Source of the DNA: Acinetobacter lwoffii
GTDB lineage: Bacteria; Pseudomonadota; Gammaproteobacteria; Pseudomonadales; Moraxellaceae
Assembly (NCBI GenBank): GCA_013530545.1
Contig: SPVA01000103.1
Coordinates: 19,049-83,048 of the forward strand
DNA: 64,000 bases
Reading direction: 5' to 3'
Shown: positions 17,709 to 26,656 of the stretch, piece after piece
How positions within the stretch are numbered: the stretch's first letter is position 1
Layout of the letters: each line of letters starts with the position of its first letter
Made by a program: the position numbers and the translations under genes
Notes under the pieces: generated by a model
The model's input: the letters and a program-made list of their open reading frames with translations, nothing else
Databases searched by the model: none
Told to the model about the DNA's origin: nothing

Positions 17709-18611
17709 TTAGAGGATGGTGTCTTGTTCGAGCGTTAATTTCTTAAATGATTTGATAAGACTATGGGGTGAAAGATTATAAACAGACACTTTTTGACTTT
17801 CAAAGAAATAGGCTGCTGTTTCAAATGCCGCTATGATTGATTGGGTGTGCTGGTTTAATAAGGTAGGTTGTTTTGCATCTAAAGTTTCATAAAATCGTGG
17901 TAGGTCGAAGTTATTCATATCCACACCTGCAATATAGATATGTTGGTAATTTAATCCTGACATAATCTGTAATGCGGTATAAGCCACGGTATAGTAGTCA
18001 AATACTGTGTCATACATGTGTGTAGAAAAGCCAAAACCATTGTAGAAGTAATTACTCTTAACTTTTTCATCAACATGAATAGTGTTTCCCATAAAAAGTT
18101 CATTTTTACAGTTACTCGTGATTTCAATAATTTTAAATTGGCAACGAATCTGTTCGATTTTTACTTTTCTTAGAATATAGTCTAAGCAACGTGCGGTGGT
18201 GAAAAAATTGCATGCTATGTCTAAAACCCGCTCAACGAGATCAAAACGATTTTGTACAAAATCATGATCAATAATGACATAGTGTTGAAAAGTGACCTCA
18301 TTCAAAGCGATTGCTCCATTGACGCCAATATAGTCCAGTTTCTCATATTTAAAAAATTTATCAGGAATCTTTTTAATCGATGGTCCTGTTGCGATCAGCA
18401 TACATTTTGAATGTTTATTCTTTAAGTTAAGCGTATGGTCTGCAATTAAGGTATTCCTAAAAAAAACTTGATCAATTTGACCCGATGCATTACGAACCAC
18501 ACGGTAAAAAGGCCAATAGCGTCTGTTGTGTTTGTAAGTACTCGGTTTTAAAAGTTTATAGGTATATTTTGTCAAATTTCGAACGAAATGATTGAAAATT
18601 AAACCACACAT
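17709..18611 (-). CDS. Putative glycosyltransferase, DUF115/GT42-like fold
   Basis: A 300-residue protein I cannot assign firmly. The stretch CMLIATGPSIKKIPD resembles the nucleotide-binding G-x-G/T-G-P-S turn of DUF115 (MptE-like) and GT42 sialyltransferase families. Later HIYIAGVDMNNFDLPRFYE resembles the (I/L)xGVD motif that ends the Rossmann domain in those groups. The region between (YIGVNGAIALNEVTFQHYVI, IIDHDF) also fits. No membrane segment is seen. Its place in the OC locus suggests a sugar transferase. It is leftward, with the 18704-19603 gene upstream, and the two may form an operon. Confidence 0.6.
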   Translation of the reverse strand: MCGLIFNHFVRNLTKYTYKLLKPSTYKHNRRYWPFYRVVRNASGQIDQVFFRNTLIADHTLNLKNKHSKCMLIATGPSIKKIPDKFFKYEKLDYIGVNGAIALNEVTFQHYVIIDHDFVQNRFDLVERVLDIACNFFTTARCLDYILRKVKIEQIRCQFKIIEITSNCKNELFMGNTIHVDEKVKSNYFYNGFGFSTHMYDTVFDYYTVAYTALQIMSGLNYQHIYIAGVDMNNFDLPRFYETLDAKQPTLLNQHTQSIIAAFETAAYFFESQKVSVYNLSPHSLIKSFKKLTLEQDTIL

Positions 18612-18703
18612 ATTCTTGTCTCTTTCATAGCTTATTTCTATGAGTTATATCAAGTTTATTTGAGAATAATCTAATTGATAAGATAATTCAGTTGCTTAGA
18701 GGA

Positions 18704-19603
18704 TTAATGATCTAAATTAAATGAATCACGCTTGGTTTTAAACTTGCTCAGGAGCCTCTTAAACCAAGGCTGGGATGTTTCTGACCGAGTAATGTTATTG
18801 CCCGAGTATTTCTTTTGAGATGCTTTGTGAAATTTTCCGTAGGGTGTAATTGTATAGTCCTCAAGTTGGTATCCGGCAGAAAGGGCTTCGTGATAGTATT
18901 GGTCAAAAAGTGTTGTCAGGTCCGCTCGGGGGTGAGGAATAATTTCGCCATCAAACCAATGTGTTGAATTATTGTGTTGAAGACGAGGAATTGAATATTT
19001 GTGACTAAACTGGGTGCCCATATCGGAATAATGCAAAATTTTAATCTCGTTGATACTTAGATTTTCACCATCGATGCAATTAAAATGATCATTATAAGCT
19101 TGAACCAATGACGGTTCTTTTTGAATTTGTCTCATCAGACTTTGATGACTGGCAGGGTTACTTTTTAATTCCTCAATTCTAGGAAGAAAATGTTTGGCCT
19201 TTTCACAATCCCAGACACAAGTGCATAAACGGGCTGAGCTTCCCCCCCCCTTGGCTGCCACAATAGCATTGGCTTCAATAGGATGTTCCCAGAGTAGTGC
19301 AAGATCATCGAGTACAATGACATCTGTATCCATGTAAATGGCTTTACCTTGAAATTGACAATACTCTGGAATAGCCCACCGAAATCCGGAAAAAGGTGTC
19401 GCCCAGTTTTCTGTTCTCCATCCTTGATTCGATTTCGGATCAGAATACCAATAGCTAGAAGGATCACGCGAAAGTTGCATCCAAATAATTTCTACAGGCT
19501 GCTGGGTATGTTTTTTAATGCTGTAGTCTAAAACCATCATTTGTTCTAAATCACAGTTGTTTGGGTCACAGCCTATAAAAATTTTGATTGTTTTGAGACT
19601 CAT
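18704..19603 (-). CDS. Glycosyltransferase with DTD motif (GT8-like)
   Basis: About 299 residues. The N-terminus KIFIGCDPNNCDLEQMMVLD and the motif GKAIYMDTDVIVLDDL (Asp92-x-Asp94) are those of GT-A fold transferases acting with retained configuration, similar to GT8. A conserved GENLSINEIKILHYSDM block and HPRADLTTLFDQYYHEA follow. I start at ATG 19603; a TTG three codons upstream is also open. The IS982 element begins about 70 bases upstream of this start, so its native promoter region may have been split. Sugar specificity is unknown. Confidence 0.75.
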   Translation of the reverse strand: MSLKTIKIFIGCDPNNCDLEQMMVLDYSIKKHTQQPVEIIWMQLSRDPSSYWYSDPKSNQGWRTENWATPFSGFRWAIPEYCQFQGKAIYMDTDVIVLDDLALLWEHPIEANAIVAAKGGGSSARLCTCVWDCEKAKHFLPRIEELKSNPASHQSLMRQIQKEPSLVQAYNDHFNCIDGENLSINEIKILHYSDMGTQFSHKYSIPRLQHNNSTHWFDGEIIPHPRADLTTLFDQYYHEALSAGYQLEDYTITPYGKFHKASQKKYSGNNITRSETSQPWFKRLLSKFKTKRDSFNLDH

Positions 19604-19667
19604 TTTTATCAATTATTTTGTGATATGATAATGTATATTAAAACAAAGACTATATAAAAACAAAGAC

Positions 19668-19673
19668 TACATA
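19668..19673 (+). repeat. Target-site duplication of the IS982-family element, left copy
   Basis: TACATA immediately before the left inverted repeat; the same six bases follow the right inverted repeat at 20648-20653. An intact duplication suggests one clean transposition with no later rearrangement. Confidence 0.85.
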
Positions 19674-20647
19674 ACCCGAATCCTGTTTAAGCCAATGATT
19701 TCATAATTTGAATTTTTGGCTTATTTTGATGAGTGAGTTGATATGCACATAGCGAAGCATAAATTCCACTCAGAAATCCATGAAGACTACGTGCTTTACT
19801 CGTTACTAAATTGTATTGCCCCTTCAATAAACTGAATAATGTTTCTATCTTATTGCGTTGTCTTAGGTGATATTCATCTGATGTACAGAGTTGAATAGCC
19901 TGCATATTCTTCCTATGATAAGTAATTAAATCAATACCTTGATCTTTTAATCTAATTTTTAATTCTTGGCTGATGTAACCTCGATCTGCATAGAGCTTTG
20001 CTTTTAAGCCTTCAACCAAATGCTCAACCATTTTTATGTCAGCAACATGTCCATTCGATAAAGCAGAACAGGCAATTTCACCAAATTGATTCATCGCAAT
20101 ATGTAATTTACAGCCATAAAACCAGCCCATTGAGCTTCTACCACGTGATGCAATTTGGACTAATGATTTATGACGCTGAATACGTTGATTTTTACAAACT
20201 GGCAGAGTTGTTGAATCAATCCATAAATATTGTGTATCTTGACCTTTCATCAGTGCCACATGTAAAGCGTGTAGAGCTAATTCATGCATATTGATCAGAT
20301 GAATCATCCTTTGATAGCAAGGCAAGTACTTAAATAAATGGCTTTTATCTTCTTTTAACCAGGTGAAAAAGGCTTTGAAATTATTGAAATGAGAGCATTT
20401 GTACCAAATGGCAATAAAGCAGATTTCTGAAATTGTAAGTTGAGCAGTTCTGATTCTTAAGGAACCACGGTTTTGTTTGAGAAACTCCCAATAAGTTGAT
20501 TCAAATTTAAGAAAAAAATCATCAATTACGCAGAATAATTCGGTACTATTGAACATCAGGACTAGAGTTGTGAGTTTGGTGTGGTAACTCAACTGATGGC
20601 TCTAGTCCTCTTATTTTTCAAGTCAATTTCTTATCCACGATTCGGGT
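19674..20647 (-). mobile_element. IS982-family insertion sequence
   Basis: A 974-bp element. Terminal inverted repeats begin ACCCGAATC and match in about 15 of the first 18 bases (left 19674-19691, right 20630-20647 on the opposite strand). It is flanked by a 6-bp direct duplication TACATA. It holds one intact leftward transposase gene. Length, termini and transposase all fit IS982. It is inserted in the outer-core locus between two divergent glycosyltransferase genes. Confidence 0.92.
19687..20556 (-). CDS. IS982-family transposase
   Basis: A 289-residue DDE transposase that fills the insertion sequence almost completely. The first catalytic region YLWIDSTTLPVCKNQRIQRH contains the first Asp and the family's TLPV signature. 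AKLYADRGYISQEL carries the second Asp, and RQRNKIETLFSLLKGQYNL the Glu. I start at ATG 20556, giving MFNSTELFCVIDDFF as in IS982 relatives; an earlier start at 20592 would read 12 residues into the terminal region. No frameshift or stop interrupts it, so it is likely active. Confidence 0.92.
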   Translation of the reverse strand: MFNSTELFCVIDDFFLKFESTYWEFLKQNRGSLRIRTAQLTISEICFIAIWYKCSHFNNFKAFFTWLKEDKSHLFKYLPCYQRMIHLINMHELALHALHVALMKGQDTQYLWIDSTTLPVCKNQRIQRHKSLVQIASRGRSSMGWFYGCKLHIAMNQFGEIACSALSNGHVADIKMVEHLVEGLKAKLYADRGYISQELKIRLKDQGIDLITYHRKNMQAIQLCTSDEYHLRQRNKIETLFSLLKGQYNLVTSKARSLHGFLSGIYASLCAYQLTHQNKPKIQIMKSLA

Positions 20648-20653
20648 TACATA
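20648..20653 (+). repeat. Target-site duplication of the IS982-family element, right copy
   Basis: TACATA directly after the right terminal repeat, matching the left copy at 19668-19673. Confidence 0.85.
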
Positions 20654-20870
20654 AGATTTACTATGTTTTTTATTTATTCTATTATAATTAAAACTTAAAT
20701 AAAATAATCGAATTTATTTCAATGACTTCTTTGGTTTTTAAATAAATTACAATAACTTATGTGTATTATATTGTTATATAATTACGAAAAAAATTTAAAA
20801 TTATAGTTTTTTATCACACTTTTATCTATGATTTTAAACTTAAATTGGTAGAAAATTAAAAGGATTCTTA

Positions 20871-21593
20871 ATGTTGACAGTTTTTGGTTTTCATACAGAT
20901 GATAAACTATATACGAAGCATGCTCAAATTTTAGCTGAATCAGCAAAAAAATTTAATATTCATATTCTATTAAAGCAATTTTCAAAAGATGACTGGCAAA
21001 CCATTATTGCATTTAAGCCTGTGTTTATTTCGCAAATGCGTCGTGAAACTCATGGCCCACTTTTATTTGTTGATGCTGATGCTATAATTCTTGAGGATAT
21101 CCGGCCATACTTCAATGCAATTGAAGAAGATATTGCAGTACATTACATAGATAATAAGCGTTTAATTAGTAGTACTATTTTTATAAATGACACTAAAAAT
21201 GCACATTCTCTGATGGATGAATGGGAGAAGCGTATGTTGCAAAATCCAACTATTTGGGATCAGATTATTTTACAAAACTTGGTTGATGAGTGGCATGATG
21301 CAGGCCTTATTACATTAAAAAAGCTACCACCAAACTATACATTTATTTTTGATACATCTCGTAATTTATATGGGGATAAGATTCAACCTAGTATTGAACA
21401 ATTACAAGCAAGTAGAGATAAGCGTTGGATACAGAAATATGAGCAAAGAAATTCAATTTATCAATGGATAATGCGTTCTTCTCTACTGTCAAAAAGTACT
21501 AAAAAGATTGTTAAACGACATAATGAAGTTAATGCACGAACAACAAAGCTAGGAATCGATATTAAGTTAACTTTAAGTGATTTAATTGAATAA
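20871..21593 (+). CDS. Putative glycosyltransferase with DAD motif (outer core)
   Basis: A 240-residue protein. LLFVDADAIILEDIRPYF contains a DxD motif (Asp68, Asp70) and the fold pattern of nucleotide-diphospho-sugar transferases similar to GT77. STIFINDTKNAHSLMDEWEK, WDQIILQNLV and KKLPPNYTFIFDT also match that pattern. AAAGG lies shortly before the ATG. The gene is very AT-rich and separated from the rest of the OC locus by the IS982 element. It lies tail to tail with the lpxL-like gene, seven bases apart. Substrate is unknown. Confidence 0.7.
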   Translation: MLTVFGFHTDDKLYTKHAQILAESAKKFNIHILLKQFSKDDWQTIIAFKPVFISQMRRETHGPLLFVDADAIILEDIRPYFNAIEEDIAVHYIDNKRLISSTIFINDTKNAHSLMDEWEKRMLQNPTIWDQIILQNLVDEWHDAGLITLKKLPPNYTFIFDTSRNLYGDKIQPSIEQLQASRDKRWIQKYEQRNSIYQWIMRSSLLSKSTKKIVKRHNEVNARTTKLGIDIKLTLSDLIE

Positions 21594-21600
21594 TTAAAAT

Positions 21601-22464
21601 TTATTGATAAATATTACTTTCATCAATTATTTTCCTAAACCTTTTATACCCCCACAAATACTGTTCCGGAGCGACATTAATCATGCGCTCCATTTCTTTA
21701 TTTAAAGTATCAACAGAAAGCTGCAAATCTCTCGATAAAATATCGGAGGATAATTCGGTGACATGAATATCATAACCGGACAAATCTTCACGTCTTAAAC
21801 AACTAAGCCCAACTACAGAGCATTGCGTTTTAGCTGCCAGTTTGGAAAGAAGCGTAGAGGACAGCGCATTTTGACCATAAAAATAAGAATAGATTCCACC
21901 AGATTCTTTAGGAACATGATCCGGCAAAATTGCAGAAAAACCACCCTGTTTTAAATGCTTAAATACAGCACGCACACCAGAATCATCGGTTGGAACAAGG
22001 GTCGCATTCAGACGTTGTCTGGCTTCCAGCATAAAACGATCGATCTCTTCATTTTTGCTAGGTTTGTACATAATCACAGGAGAGGTGTGTTGATTCACCC
22101 AGACATTTAAAAGTTCCCACGTACCAAAATGAGGCACTACAGCCAAGCAGCCATGAGGATTTTGCAAAGCTTTCAGGAAAATATCTTCGCCCTGCACATC
22201 TTGAATCAAAGACAGCGCATAGTCTGGTGATGATCCCCAAATCTTGACTGATTCTGCATACGTCATGCACTGACTTTTCAGGCTGCTTTTGGTCAAATCA
22301 GCCCGTTCAGCTTCCGAAAGTTCAGGATAGGCAGAGGCCAGGTTAATCTCGGTCACTCGGCGTGCAGAAGAATGGCTGAGATACAAAAGAGATCCAGCCA
22401 GTTGCGCAAGATTTTGAATGAATCTTAGTGGAAGCTTAGAGAAATTTTTGAGTAGGGTGTACAT
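21601..22464 (-). CDS. LpxL/HtrB-type lipid A acyltransferase
   Basis: A 287-residue lysophospholipid acyltransferase-like protein. The catalytic motif is PHFGTWE, His112-x4-Glu117, as in late lipid A acyltransferases. The N-terminal hydrophobic segment (about 15-30) anchors it to the inner membrane. Other family blocks seen are NLASAYPELSEAERADL, MYKPSKNEEIDRFM and ILPDHVPKESGG. It probably adds a secondary acyl chain to lipid A. Whether it is LpxL, LpxM or a paralogue cannot be settled here. Its place beside the OC locus is consistent with LOS assembly. Confidence 0.82.
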   Translation of the reverse strand: MYTLLKNFSKLPLRFIQNLAQLAGSLLYLSHSSARRVTEINLASAYPELSEAERADLTKSSLKSQCMTYAESVKIWGSSPDYALSLIQDVQGEDIFLKALQNPHGCLAVVPHFGTWELLNVWVNQHTSPVIMYKPSKNEEIDRFMLEARQRLNATLVPTDDSGVRAVFKHLKQGGFSAILPDHVPKESGGIYSYFYGQNALSSTLLSKLAAKTQCSVVGLSCLRREDLSGYDIHVTELSSDILSRDLQLSVDTLNKEMERMINVAPEQYLWGYKRFRKIIDESNIYQ

Positions 22465-22482
22465 GGTATCCAGATGGTCAGA

Positions 22483-22704
22483 TTATAGGTCTTTGTCCGG
22501 ATTGCCCTTCAGCACCATATAAATCAAACCTACAAAAATCAGCAGGGCACCTAAAATACTGCTCAGGCAAAAATACACAATACGATCATTGGTATCGAGG
22601 TTGAACAGATTGTTGGCAAGGATATAGCGCATGAACAGCCATTGAACCACTGAAAATACAATAAGCATAATGCTGCGATTACGAACTGCAGGACGCATAG
22701 CCAT
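22483..22704 (-). CDS. Small two-helix membrane protein
   Basis: A 73-residue protein of unknown function with two predicted membrane helices (about residues 11-30 and 42-65) and charged ends. It lies 18 bases upstream of the lipid A acyltransferase gene in the same direction and downstream of aspS, so it may be cotranscribed with the acyltransferase. No known motif is recognised. Confidence 0.6.
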   Translation of the reverse strand: MAMRPAVRNRSIMLIVFSVVQWLFMRYILANNLFNLDTNDRIVYFCLSSILGALLIFVGLIYMVLKGNPDKDL

Positions 22705-22770
22705 TGCTAATTACCTTAGATTAAAAACTGTGGCTATTATGCCACTGTTCCAGATACGACTCAATCTTAC

Positions 22771-22803
22771 AAAAAAAGCCCCGCACGAGGCAGAGCTTTT
22801 TCA
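22771..22803 (-). terminator. Rho-independent terminator after aspS
   Basis: Read leftward, AAAGCTCTGC pairs with GCGGGGCTTT around loop CTCGT (10 bp with two G-U pairs), then a T run. It separates aspS from the small membrane protein gene. Confidence 0.85.
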
Positions 22804-22819
22804 CTTAATACTTCAAGAA

Positions 22820-24604
22820 TTATTCTTGAGATTCAGCTTTTGGTTTTTCACGTAAGCGAATACCAAGGTCACGCAGTTGATTTGATTCAACTGGAGCAGG
22901 TGCTTGCGTTAATGGACATTCAGCAGTCTTGGTTTTCGGGAATGCAATGACGTCACGAATAGAAGCACCACCAGTCATGAGCATCACCAGACGGTCAAGA
23001 CCAAATGCCAAACCACCATGCGGAGGAGCACCGTAACGTAATGCATTTAATAAGAAGCTGAATTTCTCTTCTGCTTCTTCTTCGCCAATACCTAATGCTT
23101 CAAAGATCGCTTTTTGCATTTCAAGGTTATGAATACGCAGTGAACCACCACCGATTTCAGTACCGTTCAATACCATATCGTAAGCAACAGATAATGCTGC
23201 ACCTGGGTTGTTCTTCACTTCTTCAACGCTTGATTTTGGTAGCGTGAATGGGTGGTGAACAGAGGTCCATTTGCCATCATCAGTTTCTTCGAACATTGGG
23301 AAATCAACAACCCAAAGTGGCGCCCACTCACAAGTTGATAATTTAAGGTCATGACCGATCTTCACACGAAGCGTGCCCATGGCATCGTTAACAACTTTCG
23401 CTTTGTCTGCACCGAAGAATACGATGTCGCCATTTTCAGCGCCAACACGTTTCAATAGATCAAGCACGATTGGCTCGATGAATTTCACGATTGGAGATTG
23501 AAGACCTTCGATACCTTTTTCAAGTTCGTTGACTTTGATGTAAGCCAAACCGCGTGCACCGTAGATGCCTACAAATTTGGTGTATTCATCAATCGCGCTA
23601 CGTGGAAGTGAACCCGCACCCGGTACGCGAAGCGCAACGATACGGCCTTTAGGATCTTTTGCAGGACCTGCGAATACTTTGAACTCAACGTCTTGCATCA
23701 AGTCTGCAACGTCAACCAGTTTCAACGGAATACGCATATCTGGTTTGTCAGATGCATAGTCACGCATTGCATCGTTGTAGGTCATGCGTGGGAATTTATC
23801 AAACTCTACGTCTAGAAGTTCTTTGAACATCTTCACGGTTAAAGTTTCCATTAAATCCATGATGTCATCGTCACTCATGAACGATGTTTCAACGTCGATT
23901 TGGGTGAATTCTGGCTGACGATCCGCACGTAAGTCTTCGTCACGGAAACATTTAGCAATTTGGTAGTAACGATCAATACCGCCCACCATCAACAACTGTT
24001 TGAATAGCTGTGGAGATTGTGGCAGTGCGTAGAAACTACCGTTAGATACACGGCTTGGCACTAAATAGTCACGCGCACCTTCAGGAGTCGCACGTGTCAA
24101 AATTGGTGTTTCAACGTCTAAGAAACCATTGTCTTCGAAGTAGTTACGAATCAGGTTGGTTAACTTAGAACGGAAGCGTAAACGATCTAGCATTTCTGGA
24201 CGACGGATATCCAGGAAACGGTATTTCAAACGGATTTCTTCAGAAATATTGGTGTTTTCGTCATTCAAAGGGAATGGCGGAGTTTCAGACTGAGCAAGAA
24301 CTTCAATTTCTTTACCCAAGACTTCGATTTGACCGCTCACCATATTGGCATTTTCTGTGCCTTCATAACGGCGACGTACACGGCCTGTAATTTTTAATAC
24401 AAATTCTGAACGTACTTTATCAGCAGTTGCGAATGCTTCAGGAGTATCTGGGTCAATAACCACTTGAACAAGACCATCACGGTCACGCATGTCAAGGAAG
24501 ATTACACCACCGTGGTCACGGCGACGGTGTACCCAACCGCATAATGTTACGGTTTGGTCAATTTGAGCTTCGGTTAAAGAACCGCAGTAATGAGTTCGCA
24601 TCAT
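22820..24604 (-). CDS. aspS: Aspartate--tRNA ligase
   Basis: A 594-residue class II synthetase of the bacterial type, including the GAD insertion. The N-terminal OB-fold anticodon domain reads [19 protein letters not shown] and [20 protein letters not shown]. Motif 2 is [20 protein letters not shown], and motif 3 is [13 protein letters not shown] near the C-terminus. It could be discriminating or non-discriminating for tRNA-Asn, which the sequence alone does not decide. In A. baumannii aspS marks the far boundary of the OC locus. Start uses the first of two adjacent ATG codons. Confidence 0.97.
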   Translation of the reverse strand: MMRTHYCGSLTEAQIDQTVTLCGWVHRRRDHGGVIFLDMRDRDGLVQVVIDPDTPEAFATADKVRSEFVLKITGRVRRRYEGTENANMVSGQIEVLGKEIEVLAQSETPPFPLNDENTNISEEIRLKYRFLDIRRPEMLDRLRFRSKLTNLIRNYFEDNGFLDVETPILTRATPEGARDYLVPSRVSNGSFYALPQSPQLFKQLLMVGGIDRYYQIAKCFRDEDLRADRQPEFTQIDVETSFMSDDDIMDLMETLTVKMFKELLDVEFDKFPRMTYNDAMRDYASDKPDMRIPLKLVDVADLMQDVEFKVFAGPAKDPKGRIVALRVPGAGSLPRSAIDEYTKFVGIYGARGLAYIKVNELEKGIEGLQSPIVKFIEPIVLDLLKRVGAENGDIVFFGADKAKVVNDAMGTLRVKIGHDLKLSTCEWAPLWVVDFPMFEETDDGKWTSVHHPFTLPKSSVEEVKNNPGAALSVAYDMVLNGTEIGGGSLRIHNLEMQKAIFEALGIGEEEAEEKFSFLLNALRYGAPPHGGLAFGLDRLVMLMTGGASIRDVIAFPKTKTAECPLTQAPAPVESNQLRDLGIRLREKPKAESQE

Positions 24605-24766
24605 AGCGTTAGAAATCCAACTATATGGGTTAAGGTCAGCGAATACGTAAACAGCGTACCGCTTTGAGTAAAGGTAGGATTATGCCTCTTTGGGCATGTT
24701 GTCACAAGAACTTGGGTCAAAAACAATATCATTTTAAAGTGAATAGGCGCAAAGCCAGTGCTTTGT

Positions 24767-25531
24767 TTAACCCATCCTGCGATCTCTGTCTAAAAATAAA
24801 AACAATAAACAGCCCAGACTGAAGGTGATCAAAAAGCCTTGACTAAATTCATTGATAGAGCGACCAGTAAAATAATAGAGGTCCGATTGCCAGACTTCCG
24901 TAGAAATATAGCGCGCATAATCCCAGACCGAAAATAGGCCGGTAAATATAGAAAAGAGCAATAAGCCCCAGGCGAAAGACTTGATTCTTAGGCTGACTGC
25001 AAGATATTGCTGATGAGTTTTATAGTAATGCAGGCTCATCCACAAGATAAGAGGCAAGACAATCACTGAGGTACCAATCTGTAAAATCCGGTGCAGCGGA
25101 TAACTTTGTCCAAACAACTGAAAATGTTGGGCTAAGACGTCATGGAAGGCAAAAGTTCGAAAATCGACGTGAGTCAGTCCATCCCAGATTAAATGGGTGG
25201 CTGTACCAATGATGAGTGCAAGACACATCACCAGGATGAATTTTAGTGCTGAAAGGATATTGTGAATCTTTAAATCATGCTGAATACCGATGAAACGGTA
25301 AATCACGGGCCGGTAAATTAGGTACCAGACTGCGCAAAAAGCCAGACCAATCCAGAGATCCGGATGAATCAACGAAGACCATAAATGGGTAATATTAGAA
25401 TTAGTATGAGTAAACAGACGATGTAGATCGGGAACCATGCTCCCAATGGCCAGCGCAGCAACAGGGAGTCTATTCCCAGTCAAATATGAAATAGGGGGAG
25501 CAAGCACAGCATGCGACAAGGTAAAAGGCAT
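24767..25531 (-). CDS. DUF4184-family membrane protein
   Basis: A 254-residue polytopic inner membrane protein with about six hydrophobic segments. The N-terminal PFTLSHAVLAPPI and the following GSMVPDLHRLF are the signature of DUF4184, a family of uncharacterised membrane proteins with conserved His and Asp residues (HxxxD-like) near the first helices. A further conserved THLIWDGLTH lies mid-protein. The function is not known. It is leftward like aspS, 162 bases upstream of the aspS start, and is followed further upstream by the second tnpB element. Confidence 0.8.
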   Translation of the reverse strand: MPFTLSHAVLAPPISYLTGNRLPVAALAIGSMVPDLHRLFTHTNSNITHLWSSLIHPDLWIGLAFCAVWYLIYRPVIYRFIGIQHDLKIHNILSALKFILVMCLALIIGTATHLIWDGLTHVDFRTFAFHDVLAQHFQLFGQSYPLHRILQIGTSVIVLPLILWMSLHYYKTHQQYLAVSLRIKSFAWGLLLFSIFTGLFSVWDYARYISTEVWQSDLYYFTGRSINEFSQGFLITFSLGCLLFLFLDRDRRMG

Positions 25532-25587
25532 AAAAATGATGTTTTAATGTAATCAAAAATATTCAAAGGACATTCTATTGACATCCT

Positions 25588-25607
25588 CTCCTTCTTAAAA
25601 GAGGGAG
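25588..25607 (-). repeat. Right-end hairpin of the second tnpB element
   Basis: Read leftward, CTCCCTCTT pairs with AAGAAGGAG (one C-A mismatch) around TT. The tnpB stop codon lies inside the hairpin, so the last residues GISLF are encoded by the terminal structure. Confidence 0.65.
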
Positions 25608-26656
25608 ATTCCTACTTCTAGACGCTTATGCCCAAGCGCAAGAATGTTCAGGGCAGAATTTAAATCCCGCTGCCAGGCTGTACCGCAGTTCTGGCATGTC
25701 CATTCTCTCATTCCAAGATCAACCCTACCTTTCGGACTACTGCTTGATATTTGCTTACAGCACGAGCAGATCTGGGTGGTATAGGACTCATTGACTTCTT
25801 CAAACAATACGCTTGCGTTCTCGCATTTATACTTGAGCATTGTTTTGAGTGCTGAAAATCCTGTATCCAGGACCGACTTCGCCATCCTGGTTTTGAGCAG
25901 TTTCTTCGCACTCAAGTCACCTACAACAATCAGTGCATTCTCCCTCACCAGTTGGGTGCTGGCCTTGTGCAAATGGTCTTTACGACAGTTTGCAATTTTG
26001 GCGTGTAATGCACGGACACGCTTTTTATTTCTCGCTCGTTGAGCAATTCCTAGTTTCTGTTCATATTTTCGATAGAACTTGGGATTGGAAATGATAGTTC
26101 CATCCGAACAGGTCGCAATATCTTTTAAGCCAAGATCAATACCAATCGCTTTGGTAGTGGTGGGTTTCTCAGCTTTAGGGCTATCCACCACCAGGCAGAC
26201 ATACCAGCGCCCGCGAGCATCCTCAACGAATGCGCCTGTTTTAATGCTGTATTGGCTTAATCCGTAGCTGTCCCATAGCTTGAATTGGTGCTTACCGTAT
26301 TGAACAGATCCATCAGCAGATTTGATGGCTACTTTTTTAAAGGGTATCCAACCAAGAGAGCGCCTTGCTGATTTCTTGTTACTTACACGCCATTTTAGCT
26401 TTGCTTTTTTGAATTGCTTGCGTCTTGTTACTAATTCTTCTGTCACAGCCTGAATGGTTTGACTATGTAGGCTGCATTCTTTAGATGCGCCTTTTGTGTA
26501 TTTCGATACATCGTAAGCTGATAGAAATTCACCTTTTCTTTTTAAATGTTTGAACCCTAAATCATTGACATAATTCCAGACAAAGTTCACCTCAGATGCT
26601 AATTGGTCTAGCACCTTGCAATGTTTGTCTTTTATTCGTAATTTAAGTGTTTTCAT
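25595..26656 (-). CDS. tnpB: TnpB-family protein with atypical RuvC-II site
   Basis: A 353-residue TnpB/OrfB protein of a different subfamily from the one at 8958. RuvC-I is intact (Asp174 in IGIDLGLKDI), as is RuvC-III (Asp331 in RDLNSALNIL). The zinc finger is complete, with Cys297/Cys300 and Cys321/Cys324 (CSCC and CQNC). At the usual RuvC-II position the sequence is IVVGDLSAKKL, with Gly246 where the catalytic Glu is expected. A Glu-rich FEEVNE (286-290) follows and could supply the residue instead. Whether this protein cleaves DNA is therefore open. No tnpA partner is present. Confidence 0.88.
   Translation of the reverse strand: MKTLKLRIKDKHCKVLDQLASEVNFVWNYVNDLGFKHLKRKGEFLSAYDVSKYTKGASKECSLHSQTIQAVTEELVTRRKQFKKAKLKWRVSNKKSARRSLGWIPFKKVAIKSADGSVQYGKHQFKLWDSYGLSQYSIKTGAFVEDARGRWYVCLVVDSPKAEKPTTTKAIGIDLGLKDIATCSDGTIISNPKFYRKYEQKLGIAQRARNKKRVRALHAKIANCRKDHLHKASTQLVRENALIVVGDLSAKKLLKTRMAKSVLDTGFSALKTMLKYKCENASVLFEEVNESYTTQICSCCKQISSSSPKGRVDLGMREWTCQNCGTAWQRDLNSALNILALGHKRLEVGISLF

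Larger units (their letters stand above)
14157..21593. other. Probable lipooligosaccharide outer-core (OC) locus
   Basis: Seven sugar-transfer or related genes lie between ilvE and the lpxL-like/aspS block, the position of the OC locus in A. baumannii. Five run rightward (14157, 14921, 15902, 16740, 20871) and two leftward (17709-18611, 18704-19603). From the second gene on, the cluster is more AT-rich than ilvE and aspS, as expected for exchangeable surface-polysaccharide cassettes. An IS982-family element sits inside it. No nucleotide-sugar synthesis genes or polymerase/flippase genes are present, which argues against a capsule locus. Confidence 0.75.

Noticed and set aside
14157..21593. 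Capsule (K) locus
   Set aside because: No wza-wzb-wzc, wzx, wzy or sugar-nucleotide synthesis genes; position between ilvE and aspS indicates outer core.
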